In this document: one piece after another, positions 44,806-53,527 of the stretch | Numbering within the stretch: the stretch's first letter is position 1 | How the letters are laid out: each line of letters starts with the position of its first letter | Source: Bradyrhizobium barranii subsp. apii | GTDB taxonomy: Bacteria; Pseudomonadota; Alphaproteobacteria; Rhizobiales; Xanthobacteraceae | Assembly (NCBI RefSeq): GCF_011516635.5 | Contig: NZ_CP096255.1 | Location: forward strand, 2,044,501-2,108,500 | Direction of reading: 5' to 3' | DNA length: 64,000 bases | Position numbers and translations under genes: made by a program | Notes under the pieces: model-generated | The model's database searches: none | What the model was told of the DNA's origin: nothing | What the model saw: only the letters and a program-made list of their open reading frames with translations

Positions 44806-45014
44806 ACCTTGATGTGAACACGTCAACGCCGAACGTTAGCCTGACGAGCAGAATGTTGCGGCGCGGTCCGCTGGAGGCCATCGCGACGGCGATCATTGCC
44901 GCAGGCGTGGTCATGCTGATGCAGCCGTTTTTTCTAACGCTTTATTCCTGGTCTTTCGCGGTCACTCTCTTTGGGACGGTGATGTTCATGATCGTCTCGA
45001 AGGTCCGGGAGTAG
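44802..45014 (+). CDS. Small two-helix membrane protein of the ABC locus (GlpU-like)
   Basis: The 70-residue protein has two hydrophobic helices (AIATAIIAAGVVMLMQPFFL and FAVTLFGTVMFMIVS) joined by a short turn. Its ATG overlaps the permease stop. Rhizobial glycerol operons (glpSTPQUV) contain a small membrane protein of unknown role, GlpU; position and size fit, so the name is by analogy. Confidence 0.75.
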   Translation: MNLDVNTSTPNVSLTSRMLRRGPLEAIATAIIAAGVVMLMQPFFLTLYSWSFAVTLFGTVMFMIVSKVRE

Positions 45015-45020
45015 CGCTCG

Positions 45021-46118
45021 ATGGCACAGATCAGGGTCGAAGCGCTCAACAAATCCTTTGGAGAGTTTCACGCAGTCAAGGGCGCGAGCTTTACGGTGGA
45101 TGACGGACAGTTCCTTTGTCTGCTTGGGCCGTCCGGCTGCGGCAAAACGACAACGCTACGGATGATTGCAGGACTGGAATTGCCGACATCCGGCACGATC
45201 AGGCTCGACGGTGAGGACGTGACGATGAACCGTGCCTCCGCGCGAGATATCGCCTTCGTCTTCCAGCTGTTTGCGCTCTATCCGCACATGAATGTCCGGC
45301 GCAATATCGGCTTTCCGCTTAAATGCGAGGGCATCGGAGCCGCGGAGTGCGACCGGCGCGTGGTGGAGGCCGCTCGGATCCTGCGTATCTCCCACCTCGT
45401 TGATCGGTCGGTTTCGACCCTCACCGGCGGCGACCGTCAGCGCGTCGCGCTTGGGCGGGCGATCGTCCGCAAGCCGAAGTGCTTCCTGATGGACGAGCCG
45501 CTCGGAGCGCTCGATACCGAGATGCGCGAGGCGATGATCCAGGAATTGCGCGCGCTGCATGACCGGCTTGGCGCGACCACCGTTTACGTCACGCATGATC
45601 AACTGGAGGCCATGGCAATGGCGGACCTGATTGCGGTGATGAACAACGGCGTGGTCGAGCAGATTGCGAGTCCGCGCGACATTTATGACCGGCCTGTTTC
45701 GCTCTTCGTCGCGGACTTCATCGGTTCTCCAGCGATGAATTTCCTGCCGTTTCGCGGCAGCCTGCAAGCCGGGGCGCAGGCGATCCGGCTCGGGGATCGC
45801 GACGTTGCGATACCCACCGCACGCGAGGCTCTGGTGGAGAGCGACCTTGTCCTGGGCGTCAGACCCGAGCATGTGCGTTTTTCCGATAGCGGCATGGTGC
45901 GGGGCGAGATCTATGGGTCGGAATATCTCGGCACGACGCAGATCGTGACGGTGACGACGCCTTACGGCGCTCTCAAGGCCCGCTCGCCCGCCAGCATGCC
46001 CTTTCGGATTGGGATGAATGTCGGGCTCGATTTTCGGCCCGATACGTTGTCGCTCTTCGACCAGGGGTCGGGACGGGCAATACGCACCGCATTGCACGAG
46101 GGAGGCAAGCATGGCTGA
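45021..46118 (+). CDS. ABC transporter ATPase 1 (GlpS/UgpC-like)
   Basis: The 365-residue CUT1-type ATPase has Walker A GPSGCGKTTTLRMIAG, Q-loop FVFQLFALYPH, Walker B CFLMDEPLGALD, H-loop VYVTHDQLEAM and a C-terminal TOBE regulatory domain. The signature motif is altered: LTGGDRQR instead of LSGGQxQR. With ATPase 2 it probably forms a heterodimer in which this protein supplies the non-standard signature site. Only six bases separate it from the small membrane protein gene. Confidence 0.9.
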   Translation: MAQIRVEALNKSFGEFHAVKGASFTVDDGQFLCLLGPSGCGKTTTLRMIAGLELPTSGTIRLDGEDVTMNRASARDIAFVFQLFALYPHMNVRRNIGFPLKCEGIGAAECDRRVVEAARILRISHLVDRSVSTLTGGDRQRVALGRAIVRKPKCFLMDEPLGALDTEMREAMIQELRALHDRLGATTVYVTHDQLEAMAMADLIAVMNNGVVEQIASPRDIYDRPVSLFVADFIGSPAMNFLPFRGSLQAGAQAIRLGDRDVAIPTAREALVESDLVLGVRPEHVRFSDSGMVRGEIYGSEYLGTTQIVTVTTPYGALKARSPASMPFRIGMNVGLDFRPDTLSLFDQGSGRAIRTALHEGGKHG

Positions 46119-47118
46119 AGTCGAGATCGGGGCGGTCTCCAAGGCGTTTGGCAAGACGCAAGCCGTCGTCGATCTGTCCCTCACCATTGGAGATGGCGAA
46201 TTCGTTGCGTTGCTGGGGCCGACCGGCGCCGGCAAGACAACCACGCTGCGTCTCGTTGCCGGATTAGAGGCGCCCGACAGCGGCTCGGTCCGCATCGACG
46301 GACGCGATGTGACCAGTGATGCGCCGGCGGATCGTGACGTCGCCTTCGTATTCCAGCAATATTCGTTGTACCCGCATCTGACCGTGTTCGAGAACATGGC
46401 CTTTGCGCTACGCGCGCCGACTCGGCGCCTGTCGGATGCCGAAATTCGCGCAAAGGTCGAACAGGTTGCGCGTCTTCTCCATATCGAGGCCAAGCTCCAC
46501 AGCAAGGCGACCCAGCTATCGGGCGGGCAGATGCAGCGCGTTGCAATTGGCCGCGCTCTGGTGCGCTCGCCCTCGATCTACCTGATGGACGAGCCGCTTT
46601 CTTCGCTCGATGCCAAGCTGCGCGGTGAAATGCGCCTGGAGCTTAAGCGGATCCAGATCGATCTCGGCGCGACGATCCTCTACGTCACCCACGATCAAAC
46701 CGAGGCTATGACCATGGCATCGCGCATCGGCGTGATGGAGGCCGGGCGGCTGATGCAGATCGGCACGCCGCGCGAGATTTACGAGAACCCGGTCAACGCC
46801 TATGTCGCTGCCCGGCTCGGCCAGCCGATGATCAACCTGCTGCCGGCAACTCTATTTGCCGGCGTTCCGCCCGGCGTTAAGACGATTGGCGCTCGTACCG
46901 AGCACCTGGCAATCGCACGCAGCGGCGGGGACGTGTCGGCCACCGTCACGCGGGTCGAACATCTCGGCGACCAGAGCCATGTCCATCTCGATCTCGGCGG
47001 CCAACCTGTCGTGACGTTGGCGGACCCTGAGGCGAGGTTAGACGTTGGCGACGTCGTGTCGCTACGCCTTAACAGGCCGCTGTTCTTCGATGCGGCCGGC
47101 GGGAGGGTCGCGGCATGA
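46111..47118 (+). CDS. ABC transporter ATPase 2 (GlpT/UgpC-like)
   Basis: The 335-residue ATPase has the canonical set: Walker A GPTGAGKTTTLRLVAG, Q-loop FVFQQYSLYPH, signature QLSGGQMQRVAIGRAL, Walker B IYLMDEPLSSLD, H-loop LYVTHDQTEAM and a TOBE-type tail. ATG 46111 has GGAGGC upstream and overlaps the end of ATPase 1 by eight bases. Two different ATPases in one importer match the rhizobial GlpS/GlpT arrangement. Confidence 0.9.
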   Translation: MAEVEIGAVSKAFGKTQAVVDLSLTIGDGEFVALLGPTGAGKTTTLRLVAGLEAPDSGSVRIDGRDVTSDAPADRDVAFVFQQYSLYPHLTVFENMAFALRAPTRRLSDAEIRAKVEQVARLLHIEAKLHSKATQLSGGQMQRVAIGRALVRSPSIYLMDEPLSSLDAKLRGEMRLELKRIQIDLGATILYVTHDQTEAMTMASRIGVMEAGRLMQIGTPREIYENPVNAYVAARLGQPMINLLPATLFAGVPPGVKTIGARTEHLAIARSGGDVSATVTRVEHLGDQSHVHLDLGGQPVVTLADPEARLDVGDVVSLRLNRPLFFDAAGGRVAA

Positions 47119-47729
47119 GTCTCGATCGAACCTCTAGGGAGAATCTGGTGCGGGCGCTTGCGGAATCGGTGATCCAGCACGCCGACGAACTGACCAGCCT
47201 CGACCAGGCGATCGGTGACGGCGATCATGGGCTGAACATGAAACGCGGCTTCGAGGCCGTGCTCGCGACGTTGCCCGGCCTTGCGGACAAGTCTCTGCCA
47301 GAAATGCTGAAGTCGATCGGAATGACGCTGGTCATGAAGGTCGGCGGGGCTTCTGGGCCGCTGGTTGGCACCTTCTTCATGGAGTTGGGCAAGGCGCTTC
47401 CAGAGCAGCCAACACGCGCGGAGTTTGTCGCGGCTACGGATATGGCAATCAATGCCGTAAAGGCGCGCGGACGCTCGGAGGCAGGACAGAAAACCTTGCT
47501 GGATGTCCTGGTGCCCGTGCAAGCGGTATTGGCTGCAGGCGGCGACGCGCGGGCGATTGCGTTAGAAGCGGTGCAGGCGGCAGATCGCACGACGCCGATG
47601 CTCGCTATTCGCGGCAGGGCTTCTTTTCTCGGCGAACGCTCCATTGGTCACATGGACCCCGGTTCGCGCTCAACGTCCCTGTTGATCGGGGCTGCAGTCA
47701 AAGTATTGGAATTCGAGGCAAGGTCATGA
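47115..47729 (+). CDS. dhaL: Dihydroxyacetone kinase subunit DhaL
   Basis: This 204-residue protein is the nucleotide-binding subunit of the PTS-type dihydroxyacetone kinase. The Mg-ADP-binding aspartates are in LDQAIGDGDHGLNMKRGF, and VMKVGGASGPLVGTFFMELG is the phosphate loop region. Its ADP stays bound and is rephosphorylated by DhaM, then donates phosphate to the substrate held by DhaK. The start overlaps the ATPase stop, which ties the kinase directly to the importer. The order is unusual: dhaK lies at the far end of the locus. Confidence 0.93.
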   Translation: MSLDRTSRENLVRALAESVIQHADELTSLDQAIGDGDHGLNMKRGFEAVLATLPGLADKSLPEMLKSIGMTLVMKVGGASGPLVGTFFMELGKALPEQPTRAEFVAATDMAINAVKARGRSEAGQKTLLDVLVPVQAVLAAGGDARAIALEAVQAADRTTPMLAIRGRASFLGERSIGHMDPGSRSTSLLIGAAVKVLEFEARS

Positions 47730-48127
47730 ACAATCCAAATGGCGGCAATGTCGGAATCGTTATCGTTTCACATTCGCCCAAGATAGCGGAAGGCGCGGCA
47801 GATATGGTGCGCCAGATGGTGGGCAATGCGGTGCCGCTCGCCTGGACCGGCGGCGATGTCGATGGAGGGCTCGGCACGAATGTTGCTGGAATCCTGGAGG
47901 CGATCGAGGCGGCGTGGTCCGCAGCAGGTGTGGCTGTGCTCGTTGATCTCGGTGGAGCGGAGACAAATTCCGAGATGGCGGTGGAAATGTTGGCTGAAGA
48001 TCGAAGGGCGCGCGTCGTCGTCTGCAATGCTCCGGTGGTCGAAGGAGCGGTGATTGCAGCGACGGAATCCTCGGGTGGCTCATCGCTCGCAGCCGTCAAG
48101 CGTAGCGCGGAGGAATTCTATGCATGA
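47726..48127 (+). CDS. dhaM: Phosphotransfer protein DhaM (EIIA-Man domain)
   Basis: The 133-residue protein is a single EIIA-mannose-type domain with phosphoacceptor H16 in IVIVSHSPKIAEG and the family blocks DVDGGLGTNVAGILEAI and VLVDLGGAETNSEMA. It takes phosphate from HPr and recharges the ADP in DhaL. In many proteobacteria DhaM is a fusion with HPr and enzyme I domains; here those are separate genes directly downstream. It overlaps dhaL by four bases and the HPr gene by eight. Confidence 0.93.
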   Translation: MNNPNGGNVGIVIVSHSPKIAEGAADMVRQMVGNAVPLAWTGGDVDGGLGTNVAGILEAIEAAWSAAGVAVLVDLGGAETNSEMAVEMLAEDRRARVVVCNAPVVEGAVIAATESSGGSSLAAVKRSAEEFYA

Positions 48128-48434
48128 TGCCCACGCCAGCCGGGCAGGTGAGACGTCGGTGCCGCTGACCGCCTCGGCGGTTCTCGTCAACAAGGTCGGA
48201 CTTCATGCGCGGCCGTCGGTCAAGCTCACGCAGTGTGCGAAGAGGTTTGCCGCAAAGATCGAACTCGCCCTCTCTGGAGACGGGCCTTGGACGGATGCCA
48301 AGAGTCCGGTGAAGGTGATGCGTGTGAAGGCCCCACAAGGGGCGACGCTGCATTTCCGGGTCGCCGGACCGGACGGAGAGGTGGCGCTTGCTGCCATGCT
48401 TGCACTTGTGCATGACGGTTTTGGTGAGGCTTAA
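48120..48434 (+). CDS. HPr-like phosphocarrier
   Basis: The 104-residue HPr domain has active H29 in GLHARPSVKLTQCAKRF and then SPVKVMRVKAPQGATLHFRVAGPDGEVA. The HPr kinase-type Ser46 region is replaced by KVMRVKAPQG, so serine regulation is doubtful. It carries phosphate from the enzyme I encoded next to DhaM. A 15-residue N-terminal extension precedes the fold. Confidence 0.92.
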   Translation: MHDAHASRAGETSVPLTASAVLVNKVGLHARPSVKLTQCAKRFAAKIELALSGDGPWTDAKSPVKVMRVKAPQGATLHFRVAGPDGEVALAAMLALVHDGFGEA

Positions 48435-48439
48435 CGGCA

Positions 48440-50038
48440 GTGGCAGAGATCCAGCTTATCGGCCGTGCCGCATCGCCTGGCCTCGCGTTCGGGCCGGTCG
48501 CCGTGCTGACTGCGGCCGTGGCCGGGCGAATGGCGAGCGAGGATCCGGAGCAGGAGGCTGCAGCGCTGCGGGCGGCGATTGGGGGGGCGAGGGCGCAACT
48601 CGCCGAGCAGATCAAGACGATTCAGAGTGAGGCGGCAGACATTCTGGAGTTCCAGGCCGCCATGTTGGAAGACGATGCACTAACAGATACGGCATATGAA
48701 CTTATCGCGATCGGGATCGCTGCCGACCATGCCTGGCGCCGGGCGCTCGACCTAGAGATCGCCGGCTATCGCGCGGCTGAAGATGAATATTTCCGTGCCC
48801 GGGCCGTTGATATCGTTGACATCCGCGATCGCGTGCTTGCGCATCTGGGCGGTGTGGACGTTGTCGCCGGAATCGCGGGCGGTTCGATTGTTGCGGCTGA
48901 AGATATCACGCCTTCGACCTTTCTTGCGACTGACTGGTCGCAAGGCGGCGCGATCGCGCTGGCCAGTGGCTCACCTTCCTCGCATGTCGCGATGTTGGCG
49001 CGTGCGCGCGGGGCGCCGATGGTCGTTGGATTAGGTCCGTTGTCGTGGCATGGACAGCCACCAGTCTTGGCGCTGGTAGACGGCGACGCCGGAAGGGTCA
49101 TCTTCGATCCGGAGCCGGAGACCATCCGTCTCTTTGAGCTGCGTATGGCGGCTGCGAAGGCCGAACTGGCTGTCGTCGAGGCGACCAGCCTTGCGCCTGC
49201 CTTCGTCGCCAATGGTCGGCGGATAGCGGTTCTGCTCAATGTCGCCGGGCCTGAAGACCTTGCAAACCTTGATTCCGCAATTTGCGACGGCATCGGCCTT
49301 GTACGCACGGAATTCCTGTTCGAGGCGGCCCACGGTCTGCCGGACGAGGAAACGCAATACAGGGTCTATCGAGACATTCTCGTCTGGGCCCAAGATAAGC
49401 CGGTGACGATCCGGACCTTGGATGCAGGCGGAGACAAGCAGGTTCCCGGTTTGACGGTCGAAGGTGAGAGCAATCCGTTTCTCGGCCTCCGCGGTATCCG
49501 CCTCTCGCTCGCGCGGCCGGAGGTGTTTCGCATGCAGCTCCGCGCGCTCTGCCGTGCGGCTGTCCATGGCACGCTGAAAGTGATGTTGCCCATGGTTGCG
49601 GTCCCGTCGGAATTGGACCGCGCGAACGAAATACTTGACGCGGAGTTCACTGCCCTCCAAGCGAAAGGAGTTGCCTGTGCTCGCCCGCCGCTCGGCATTA
49701 TGGTCGAGGTTCCAGCGGCGGCGCTCTGTGCAGCGGATTTTGGCGCTGCATTCTATTCCATCGGTTCGAACGATCTCACCCAGTACACCATGGCGGCGGC
49801 GCGCGACATCGGCGCAGTCGCTGACCTCAATGATACCAGCAATCCGGCTGTGCTGGCACTGATAGCCGCGACCGTCGAGGCCGGGCTAAAGCGTGGCGTC
49901 GAGGTTTCGCTCTGTGGCGACGCCGCGGCCAACACTCACCTCACGGCGGCGCTGCTCGCGACCGGATTGACAACTCTCTCTGTGTCGCCGATTGCCGTCG
50001 CACGGCTCAAGGCCGCAATCGCAAAGGTGAGTTCATGA
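48440..50038 (+). CDS. PTS enzyme I
   Basis: The 532-residue phosphoenolpyruvate-protein phosphotransferase has phospho-histidine H182 in SGSPSSHVAMLARARGAPMVVG. The PEP-binding barrel has VRTEFLFE, TIRTLDAGGDKQVPGL, GLRGIRLSL, LPMVAVPSELDRA, GIMVEVPAAA and IGSNDLTQYTMA. There is no N-terminal GAF domain, so it is the sugar-type EI and not the nitrogen PtsP. The N-terminal domain is slightly short. Translation starts at GTG 48440, five bases after the HPr stop. It starts the relay EI to HPr to DhaM to DhaL. Confidence 0.93.
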   Translation: MAEIQLIGRAASPGLAFGPVAVLTAAVAGRMASEDPEQEAAALRAAIGGARAQLAEQIKTIQSEAADILEFQAAMLEDDALTDTAYELIAIGIAADHAWRRALDLEIAGYRAAEDEYFRARAVDIVDIRDRVLAHLGGVDVVAGIAGGSIVAAEDITPSTFLATDWSQGGAIALASGSPSSHVAMLARARGAPMVVGLGPLSWHGQPPVLALVDGDAGRVIFDPEPETIRLFELRMAAAKAELAVVEATSLAPAFVANGRRIAVLLNVAGPEDLANLDSAICDGIGLVRTEFLFEAAHGLPDEETQYRVYRDILVWAQDKPVTIRTLDAGGDKQVPGLTVEGESNPFLGLRGIRLSLARPEVFRMQLRALCRAAVHGTLKVMLPMVAVPSELDRANEILDAEFTALQAKGVACARPPLGIMVEVPAAALCAADFGAAFYSIGSNDLTQYTMAAARDIGAVADLNDTSNPAVLALIAATVEAGLKRGVEVSLCGDAAANTHLTAALLATGLTTLSVSPIAVARLKAAIAKVSS

Positions 50039-50460
50039 AGGACGATGTCGGCAAGGACACGCCCGGTGACAAGAATGTCGCAGAATACAAAATAATCCTG
50101 CGAAAGGTACTCGACAATCGGCCCTCGGGGACGCGCCTGAAGCTTGCGGCGGCGCTGGGCAAGAATCGTTCATTCGTGAGTCAAATCACGAATCCGGCTT
50201 ATCTGGTGCCGATCCCGGCGAAGCATGTCGCGGTCATCTTCGACGTCTGCCATCTGTCCAGCGCCGAGCGTGCGGCATTTCTCGATGCGTATGGCCGCGC
50301 GCACCCCGGAAGACTGCGCGCACCCCACCGCGAAGCGCGCACGCGTGTCATTGCGGTGACCGTTCCTGAACTTGGTGACGACAAGAAGAATCGTGCGCTC
50401 GAGCAGCTCATCGTGGATTTAGCCGCGCAGCTCGCGCGCTTTGCGGAAAGCGTCGGTTAG
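50035..50460 (+). CDS. Putative helix-turn-helix protein of the Dha operon
   Basis: The 141-residue protein overlaps the EI stop by four bases. Residues 20-75 (LRKVLDNRPSGTRLKLAAALGKNRSFVSQITNPAYLVPIPAKHVAVIFDVCHLS) have the helix pattern of an XRE-like DNA-binding domain: LKLAAALGKNRSFVSQIT is the likely helix-turn-helix. Basic sequence and a helical tail (RALEQLIVDLAAQLARFAESV), perhaps for dimerisation, follow. It is the only candidate regulator inside the locus and could bind the palindrome at 41259 (inference). Confidence 0.72.
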   Translation: MKDDVGKDTPGDKNVAEYKIILRKVLDNRPSGTRLKLAAALGKNRSFVSQITNPAYLVPIPAKHVAVIFDVCHLSSAERAAFLDAYGRAHPGRLRAPHREARTRVIAVTVPELGDDKKNRALEQLIVDLAAQLARFAESVG

Positions 50461-50499
50461 CCATTGAATCGAACTTTAGACCGGACTGGGAGAACGCTC

Positions 50500-51489
50500 A
50501 TGAAAAAGCTGATCAACAGCGCCGATACTGTACTCGAAGAAAGTCTTGACGGCCTCGCCGCAGCGCACGCCGATATCCTGCTTCTCGGCGCCGAGCGCAA
50601 ATTTGTGCGCCGTCGCACGTTGAAACCAGGCAAGGTCGCGCTGATTTCGGGAGGCGGCTCGGGACATGAGCCGCTGCATGCGGGCTTTGTCGGCCTGGGC
50701 ATGCTCGACGCGGCTTGTCCTGGCCAGGTCTTCACCTCGCCGACGCCAGATCAGATGATCGAGGCTGCGGAGGCCGTCGACACCGGCGCAGGTGTGCTGT
50801 TCATCGTCAAAAACTACGAAGGCGATGTGATGAATTTCACCATGGCAGCGGAGATGGCCGGCCGAGAAGTCGCAAGCGTGGTGACGAACGACGACGTGGC
50901 GGTCGAAAAGTCGACCTACACGACCGGTCGTCGCGGTGTCGCTGGAACGTTGATCGTGGAAAAAATGGTCGGCGCCGCTGCCGAGACCGGAATGCCGCTT
51001 GCCGCGCTCAAGGCGCTCGGCGATGAAGTCAACCGGCGTACGCGCTCGATGGGGGTAGCTCTATTGCCATGCACTGTGCCGGCCGCCGGACGGCCAAATT
51101 TCACGTTGGCCGACGATGAAATGGAAATGGGCGTCGGCATTCATGGCGAGCCTGGCCGGCGCAGGGTACCGTTGGCTTCCGCCGATGCGATCGCCGCCGA
51201 GGTGCTCGACGCGATCCTGAAGGATCTTGCGCCGAGCAAGGGCAGTGAAGTGCTGCTTCTCATTAACGGATTTGGTGCGACGCCTCTGATCGAACTCTAT
51301 CTGATGGTCAATGCCGCAAAGCGGACTCTGGATCGCGCGGGGATCACGGTGACGCGCTTCCTGACCGGTTCCTACGTCACATCTCTCGACATGGCCGGTG
51401 TCTCGATCACCGTATCGGTGCTCGATCGCAAAGCCACGACATTATGGGATGCCCCGGTGCAGACCGCAGCTCTGCGTTGGGGCGTCTGA
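50500..51489 (+). CDS. dhaK: Dihydroxyacetone kinase subunit DhaK
   Basis: The 329-residue substrate-binding subunit has H215 in GVGIHGEPG, equivalent to the residue that forms a covalent hemiaminal with dihydroxyacetone in E. coli DhaK. SGGGSGHEPLHAGFVG and VKNYEGDVMNF are the conserved active-site blocks. The start at ATG 50500 is set by GGGAGA. It is the last gene of the locus, with about 250 bp of noncoding DNA behind it. The family also includes kinases for other ketoses such as erythrulose, so the true substrate is open. Confidence 0.93.
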   Translation: MKKLINSADTVLEESLDGLAAAHADILLLGAERKFVRRRTLKPGKVALISGGGSGHEPLHAGFVGLGMLDAACPGQVFTSPTPDQMIEAAEAVDTGAGVLFIVKNYEGDVMNFTMAAEMAGREVASVVTNDDVAVEKSTYTTGRRGVAGTLIVEKMVGAAAETGMPLAALKALGDEVNRRTRSMGVALLPCTVPAAGRPNFTLADDEMEMGVGIHGEPGRRRVPLASADAIAAEVLDAILKDLAPSKGSEVLLLINGFGATPLIELYLMVNAAKRTLDRAGITVTRFLTGSYVTSLDMAGVSITVSVLDRKATTLWDAPVQTAALRWGV

Positions 51490-51742
51490 TTTCCGCGCGC
51501 GGCTCATGTTTTGCTGATATCGCAAATCTGCGTCGTGTGGGGAGAGGCGTTAGCGGTCTCCTGACTCGCACCCTGACGCCTCATCTTGTCGGTTCTCGCG
51601 AGCCGGTCCGCCCGTGCCGGGTGCGCCTCCCGTTGTGCCCGGAGCCCCGTCATCCGCTATCCGTAGCGGCTTGCCTGTCCCGCGCGACCGGGCGCATCCT
51701 CTCTCTCATGGGCAGCAATCGTTCGAGTAGAGGAGCACAACG

Positions 51743-52273
51743 ATGAGTGACCTTGTCGTAATTGCATTTCCAACCGAGGCGAAGGCGGAGGAAGTTCGTC
51801 AAAAATTGCTGGCCATGCAGAAGGAGTATTTGATCGAACTCGGCGATGCCGTGATCGCGGTGAAAGACAGCAACGGAAACATCAAACTAAATCAACTGAT
51901 CAATACCACGGCTGCTGGTGCGGCTACTGGCGCCTTCTGGGGCACGCTGATTGGCCTGATCTTTTTGATGCCGCTTGCTGGTGCTGCCCTTGGCGTCGCG
52001 TCCGGCACACTCAGCGGATATTTAACGGATGTCGGCATCAACGACAAATGGATGAAAGAGACCGCTGCCGCCGTTCAACCCGGAACCGAAGCGCTCTTCG
52101 TACTGGTGCGCAAAGTCACGGCAGACAAGGTTCTTGAGAGGCTAAAAGGCGAAGGCGGCACGGTGCTAAAGACTTCTCTCGACCACACTAAGGAAGCCGC
52201 CTTGCAAGCGGCGCTGGCGGAGGTCAAAGCGGCGGTACCGGCGGCTTCGCCTCCTGATTTGCCGGGCGCTTGA
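51743..52273 (+). CDS. DUF1269-family membrane protein
   Basis: The 176-residue protein starts SDLVVIAFPTEAKAEEVRQKLL and has one Gly/Ala-rich hydrophobic region (AAGAATGAFWGTLIGLIFLMPLAGAALGVASGTLSGYL) that could be a membrane hairpin or glycine zipper. TEALFVLVRKVTADKVLERL and EAALQAAL follow. This matches DUF1269, a family of unknown function often near stress genes. GAGGAG lies about seven bases before the ATG. Confidence 0.85.
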   Translation: MSDLVVIAFPTEAKAEEVRQKLLAMQKEYLIELGDAVIAVKDSNGNIKLNQLINTTAAGAATGAFWGTLIGLIFLMPLAGAALGVASGTLSGYLTDVGINDKWMKETAAAVQPGTEALFVLVRKVTADKVLERLKGEGGTVLKTSLDHTKEAALQAALAEVKAAVPAASPPDLPGA

Positions 52274-52632
52274 AACGATGGCGACCGCCTGCCGACGACC
52301 GCTCAAGGCATTACCGCAGCCCTCTCTGGCCCAGTGACGCCGCGCCGGGTGCGGTCATTGGTGCAGTTCCGGGTCCTTTGTGAGGGCCAGAGGCAAGTGC
52401 CGGGACCGCGCGACCGCGCCGTATGAATATATTTGCAATTCATCATACCGCGTTAAATTTAGTGCGATCCGTTCACGTGCCTGAGCCCGAGGCACAGCGT
52501 TGACCTAGATCAAACCATTGATGGCGGTGACGTTCTTCTGAACGGAGAGGGCCGCCGGGTGAGTGTCCGGCTGGGCTTGTTCTTTAATTCCCAGGATTTT
52601 GATCTATTTCGCCAAATGCGTGAGGGATGCAG
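52274..52632. other. Intergenic region holding an FNR/FixK-type box
   Basis: About 360 bp with no gene. It contains an AT-rich patch near 52425-52465 and the TTGA-N6-TCAA site at 52500-52513. Both probably serve the small gene at 52633. Confidence 0.55.
52500..52513. promoter_or_regulatory. FNR/FixK-type binding box
   Basis: TTGACCTAGATCAA fits the FixK/FnrN consensus TTGA-N6-TCAA, differing from the ideal TTGAT-N4-ATCAA in one position of the left arm. It is centred about 126 bp before ATG 52633. In Bradyrhizobium such boxes drive genes induced at low oxygen. Confidence 0.65.
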
Positions 52633-52821
52633 ATGTCGGACAATCCCATCGACGTGATCGAAGCCGCCATTCGCTCCGCCTTCACCAGTTACCCAAAGGA
52701 AGACGACCCGGATTGGAGAAGTCCGCACTGGATCAAGTCTGAAGAGTGCACGCACTTGGCACAGGGCATACTGCTGGAATTGCACGCAAACGGATTTGAA
52801 ATCGTGAAGAGGCAGACCTGA
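52633..52821 (+). CDS. Small hypothetical protein behind a FixK-type box
   Basis: The 62-residue acidic protein (MSDNPIDVIEAAIRSAFTSY, ending GILLELHANGFEIVKRQT) has no signal or membrane segment. ATG 52633 is six bases behind GAGGG; the in-frame ATG 52627 sits too close to it. No family is recognised. The box 120 bp upstream suggests expression under microaerobic conditions. Confidence 0.65.
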   Translation: MSDNPIDVIEAAIRSAFTSYPKEDDPDWRSPHWIKSEECTHLAQGILLELHANGFEIVKRQT

Positions 52822-53100
52822 TAGATCGGCGGCGGGCCCGCGCAATTGGTCATTTGAGGTGACCAGATCTCGCGACGTGACACAGGCTCGACCCAGGCGG
52901 CCAAGGCGCGCCGCTCGACCGGCACCTTGCGGGCGTTACCATTCTTGCCCGTGCGCTTCCCAACTGCGGCAGATGTCGCAGTTGATTTCTTTCGCTCGAA
53001 CCTTCGTTGCGGCATCGCCTCTGCGCCAGTGCCGCCGGCCGCACCGCCTCGACCGCCTCGATCACGCCAGAGGCGCGTGGGAAAGGGAGGGAGAGCTTAA

Positions 53101-53253
53101 ATGGAGCGGGCTGATGGCAAGAGCGGTCAGACGCGAACCAACGATGCCCCTATTTGCTTTCCGGGGTCCCTCGGAGACCAGGGCCAAACGGGGGTGATCG
53201 ATTGTCGCACTTGCGCCACATCGCGCGCCGCCTTTGTGTACGGGACCGCATAA
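53101..53253 (+). CDS. Small Cys-containing hypothetical protein (50 residues)
   Basis: ATG 53101 lies seven bases after GGGAGGGAG, one of the best ribosome sites in this stretch. The 50-residue product (MERADGKSGQTRTNDAPICF, then VIDCRTCATSRAAFVYGTA) has three cysteines including CRTC. It is too short for confident assignment and could be chance. Confidence 0.4.
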   Translation: MERADGKSGQTRTNDAPICFPGSLGDQGQTGVIDCRTCATSRAAFVYGTA

Positions 53254-53335
53254 AATTAAACCAGGAATGCGCGATGGCAAAAATCCTCGTTGGCGTTGTT
53301 GCGATGCACCGAACAACGTACGCTCGGCGAGCGGC

Positions 53336-53527
53336 TCAGGCTGTATGTCGAAGAGAACTTCCATAATGCTTGAAGAAGTTATCGAGCTTCACTGGTTCGC
53401 CGGTATCCCGCCAGAACAGTCTTTTACCGAGGCTGGCCGCCACTGCGAGGCGGTGGTGGCCGCCGATTAAAGTATGGTCATCGGATGCTGTTGCGATGAT
53501 CTCGCCGTCTTCGTCCACGATTTTCAT
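53336..53527 (-). CDS. Small hypothetical protein
   Basis: The 63-residue product starts at ATG 53527 with GGAGG seven bases upstream. The sequence (MKIVDEDGEIIATASDDHTL, GGHHRLAVAASLGKRLFWRD) is soluble. GGHHRLAVA recalls the ParB-type GxRR region only weakly. Function is unknown. A plus-strand frame overlaps it but has a weaker start. Confidence 0.55.
   Translation of the reverse strand: MKIVDEDGEIIATASDDHTLIGGHHRLAVAASLGKRLFWRDTGEPVKLDNFFKHYGSSLRHTA

Noticed and set aside
45156..46505. 449-codon minus-strand ORF across the ABC ATPases
   Set aside because: Shadow of two clear ATPase genes in high-GC DNA.
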